34,147 nt of DNA from UMGS1387 sp045541355 (GTDB lineage: Bacteria; Bacillota; Clostridia; Oscillospirales; CAG-382): assembly GCA_045541355.1 (NCBI GenBank), contig JAZQIW010000013.1, positions 1 to 34,147 on the forward strand, in the 5' to 3' direction. Under the pieces are notes generated by a model. That model saw nothing but the letters and a program-made list of their open reading frames with translations. It did not search any database and was not told the DNA's origin. Within the stretch, counting starts at the first letter, position 1; the number at the start of each line of letters is the position of its first letter. Below, piece after piece: positions 33,109 to 34,147 of the stretch. Both the position numbers and the translations under genes were made by a program.

Positions 33109-33582
33109 TTATTGTATCTTATTCTTTATTTCGTGTAACAGTTTTACTATCTCGGAAAATCCCAGCATAATTGTGCCGCTCACAAACGCAGCAAGCCATA
33201 CCAAAATTGTCATTACGAAGGCATATTCAACATAAAAGAATCCGGCGATTGCTCCAACTACATATATACTTACGGCAATATATTGAAGTGCCTTTGATAC
33301 CGTATTATTCTCAGCTTGCTCTTCTATATATGTATACTTCAACAGTTCTTCATATTCTTCATCAGAAACCTCAATCGGCACTTTTTTAAAATGTTTGTAT
33401 GTTTGAGCGGTTTCATCATAAAAACCGCTATCATATTCATTATAATCAAACTTTACCGGGTCTGCAGGAAATTCTTTTTCATAAAGTCCGAGGTCAATTA
33501 ATGTTTTAGTCTTTGTTTTTTCAAAAGCTGCTCTTTTTTCCGCTTTCTTCTTTTCAATATACTGATTTACAAGTTCATGCAT
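33109..33582 (-). CDS. Two-TM membrane protein, unknown function
   Basis: The 157-residue protein begins MHELVNQYIEKKKAEKRAAF, a charged helical start with Lys/Glu runs. A Tyr/Asp-rich middle follows (FDYNEYDSGFYDE), then SDEEYEELLKYTYIEEQ. Two hydrophobic helices lie near the C-terminus (about 98-118 and 121-143), and KLLHEIKNKIQ ends it. I recognise no family. ATG 33582 has GGAGG 7 bases ahead; the longer frame to 33624 is unlikely. Its promoter is at 33615-33643. It is divergent from the ribbon-helix-helix gene, and convergent with the PHP gene. Confidence 0.7.
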   Translation of the reverse strand: MHELVNQYIEKKKAEKRAAFEKTKTKTLIDLGLYEKEFPADPVKFDYNEYDSGFYDETAQTYKHFKKVPIEVSDEEYEELLKYTYIEEQAENNTVSKALQYIAVSIYVVGAIAGFFYVEYAFVMTILVWLAAFVSGTIMLGFSEIVKLLHEIKNKIQ

Positions 33583-33614
33583 TTTTATTCCTCCAATTAA
33601 TGCTTTATATAACA

Positions 33615-33643
33615 AATATAACATATATAATACTGTTTGTCAA
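33615..33643 (-). promoter_or_regulatory. Sigma-A promoter of the two-TM protein
   Basis: On the minus strand: TTGACA (33643-33638), a 17-bp spacer, and TATATT (33620-33615), about 33 bases before the start codon. Confidence 0.7.
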
Positions 33644-33678
33644 CGTTTTTGTATTACATTTTGAATATGTTTGTAATA

Positions 33679-33707
33679 TATGATTATATATCACATCACA
33701 ATATAAT
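33679..33707 (+). promoter_or_regulatory. Possible promoter of the RHH gene
   Basis: TATAAT (33702-33707), a 17-bp spacer and a poor TATGAT -35 (33679-33684), in a very AT-rich 145-base divergent gap. The -10 is good; the rest is weak. Confidence 0.35.
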
Positions 33708-33727
33708 TATATTTAGAGGTGATATTC

Positions 33728-33910
33728 ATGTCAAAAGGAACTATTAAGATAAACAAAAAAGGCGAAGATGGGTATAAAATCATTTCCGTCCGAATTAAAG
33801 AAGGAACTCTTGCAAAAATAGACGATTTATCCGCTAAAAGCAATCGTTCAAGAAATGAACTCATCAACATCATCCTTGAAAGTTCTGTCGATGATGTGGA
33901 AATTAATTAG
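33728..33910 (+). CDS. Ribbon-helix-helix DNA-binding protein (CopG/Arc-like)
   Basis: The 60-residue protein starts with a basic N-terminus (MSKGTIKINKKGEDG), then the strand YKIISVRIKEGTLAKIDDL and two helices SNRSRNELINIILESSV, the usual RHH pattern. Such proteins act as dimeric repressors and often as antitoxins. The start ATG has AGAGGTGATATTC ahead; the longer GTG start three codons earlier lies within that site. It is divergent from the two-TM gene, with 145 bases between starts, so it may regulate that gene. The regulation is inferred. Confidence 0.75.
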   Translation: MSKGTIKINKKGEDGYKIISVRIKEGTLAKIDDLSAKSNRSRNELINIILESSVDDVEIN

Positions 33911-33913
33911 TTG

Positions 33914-33937
33914 CGGGACATCGAGGACGCCGTCCCC
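33914..33937. repeat. Short hairpin repeat unit (GGGAC/GTCCC)
   Basis: CGGGACATCGAGGACGCCGT followed by CCC forms the stem GGGAC (33915-33919)/GTCCC (33932-33936) and begins 4 bases after the RHH stop. It is GC-rich against an AT-rich surround. It looks like a separate intergenic repeat type from the composite elements, but only one copy is in this window. Confidence 0.4.
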
Positions 33938-33954
33938 TACAATTATTTAAGAAA

Positions 33955-34088
33955 ATCCCCGACACCGTCGTTTGGTGTCGGGGATTAACCGTATTCGAGC
34001 AAATATGATTGGTTTTGCACCATTAAAAATGCGGTGCTAAAATCTTTTCTTTTTGCTTACTTTTTCTTTTCAGTAAAGAAAAAGTAAG
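33955..34088. repeat. Composite palindromic intergenic element, copy V
   Basis: The central 12-bp stem ATCCCCGACACC (33955-33966)/GGTGTCGGGGAT (33974-33985) is followed by the linker TAACCGTATTCGAGCAAATA. A GCACC...GGTGC hairpin (34017-34036) and a right arm palindrome with 14-bp arms (34056-34069, 34075-34088) built on CTTACTTTTTCTTT follow. The arm stops 1 base before the tpiA stop codon. The stem probably also acts as terminator for the RHH gene and, on the other strand, for tpiA. Confidence 0.75.
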
Positions 34089-34147
34089 TTATTGAGCAGC
34101 GTCTACGATAATTCCGAAGTCTTCAGTCTTAAGGGAAGCACCGCCGA
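34089..34147 (-). CDS. tpiA: Triosephosphate isomerase, C-terminal fragment (partial)
   Basis: The minus-strand frame ending with TAA at 34091-34089 reads GGASLKTEDFGIIVDAAQ. This matches the C-terminal phosphate-binding loop and last helix of triosephosphate isomerase (the family's GGASL..E.F..IV. ending). The enzyme interconverts dihydroxyacetone phosphate and glyceraldehyde 3-phosphate in glycolysis. Only 18 residues lie in the window; the gene continues beyond the right edge. The stop codon abuts repeat copy V. Confidence 0.8.
   Translation of the reverse strand, partial: GGASLKTEDFGIIVDAAQ

Overview
The window looks like a chromosomal segment of an anaerobic Gram-positive gut-type Clostridia, probably an Oscillospirales/Ruminococcaceae relative. 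The evidence is a dockerin/cohesin protein with InlB-type repeats, a T-box leader, sigma-A promoters with 17-bp spacers, AGGAGG-type ribosome sites, a DivIVA-like protein, a prolipoprotein diacylglyceryl transferase and a BclA-like Cys-rich protein. I see no rRNA, tRNA, CRISPR array, phage gene or transposase.

Layout. 1-2220: the possible 3' end of an unknown + strand gene, then a secreted cohesin/InlB/dockerin protein (-). 2221-3397: a nitrilase-family amidase with a tiny membrane protein (-). 3479-7577: a hemolysin-III-like membrane protein and aspartate kinase (+), then a T-box (apparent tyrosine specifier) leading a sodium:solute symporter. 7871-9874: a malic enzyme and a sugar-isomerase-like TIM barrel (-). 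10006-10752: the Cys-rich protein. 10794-12421: a bacterial tyrosine kinase and its Wzz-type membrane partner (-). 12456-17303: an operon of two M16 peptidase-like proteins (one without the zinc motif), lgt, folD and shikimate kinase (-). 17321-23074: a 1917-residue relative of cyclic beta-1,2-glucan synthase whose GH94 end looks eroded. 23403-25652: a two-component system (-), divergent from an operon (25726-27400) of a DivIVA-like protein, a lone class I fumarase/tartratase beta subunit and a PqqD-like protein. 27455-29851: an OPT oligopeptide transporter coupled to a second PqqD-like protein. 29893-33001: a CNNM/CBS protein, a VanX-type dipeptidase and a PHP-domain phosphoesterase. 33109-33910: a two-TM protein divergent from a ribbon-helix-helix protein. 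The right edge cuts the 3' end of tpiA (-).

Two things stand out beyond ordinary annotation. First, a family of composite palindromic intergenic elements occurs five times (134-259, 7585-7857, 23213-23385, 32975-33105, 33955-34088). Each has a central 11-13 bp hairpin whose sequence varies while pairing is kept, a conserved linker containing TCGAG, and flanking arms that are themselves palindromes built on TTACTTTTCTT/AAGAAAAGTAA. This is a MITE-like or terminator-like layout with no coding capacity. Second, two PqqD-like small proteins flank an OPT peptide transporter, and one shares an operon with a lone fumarase beta subunit; no radical-SAM enzyme or precursor peptide is visible. This is the best candidate for an undescribed system.

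Several starts were moved from the longest open frame to a site with a better ribosome-binding site; these are noted per gene. All assignments come from reading motifs by eye. No database search was run.
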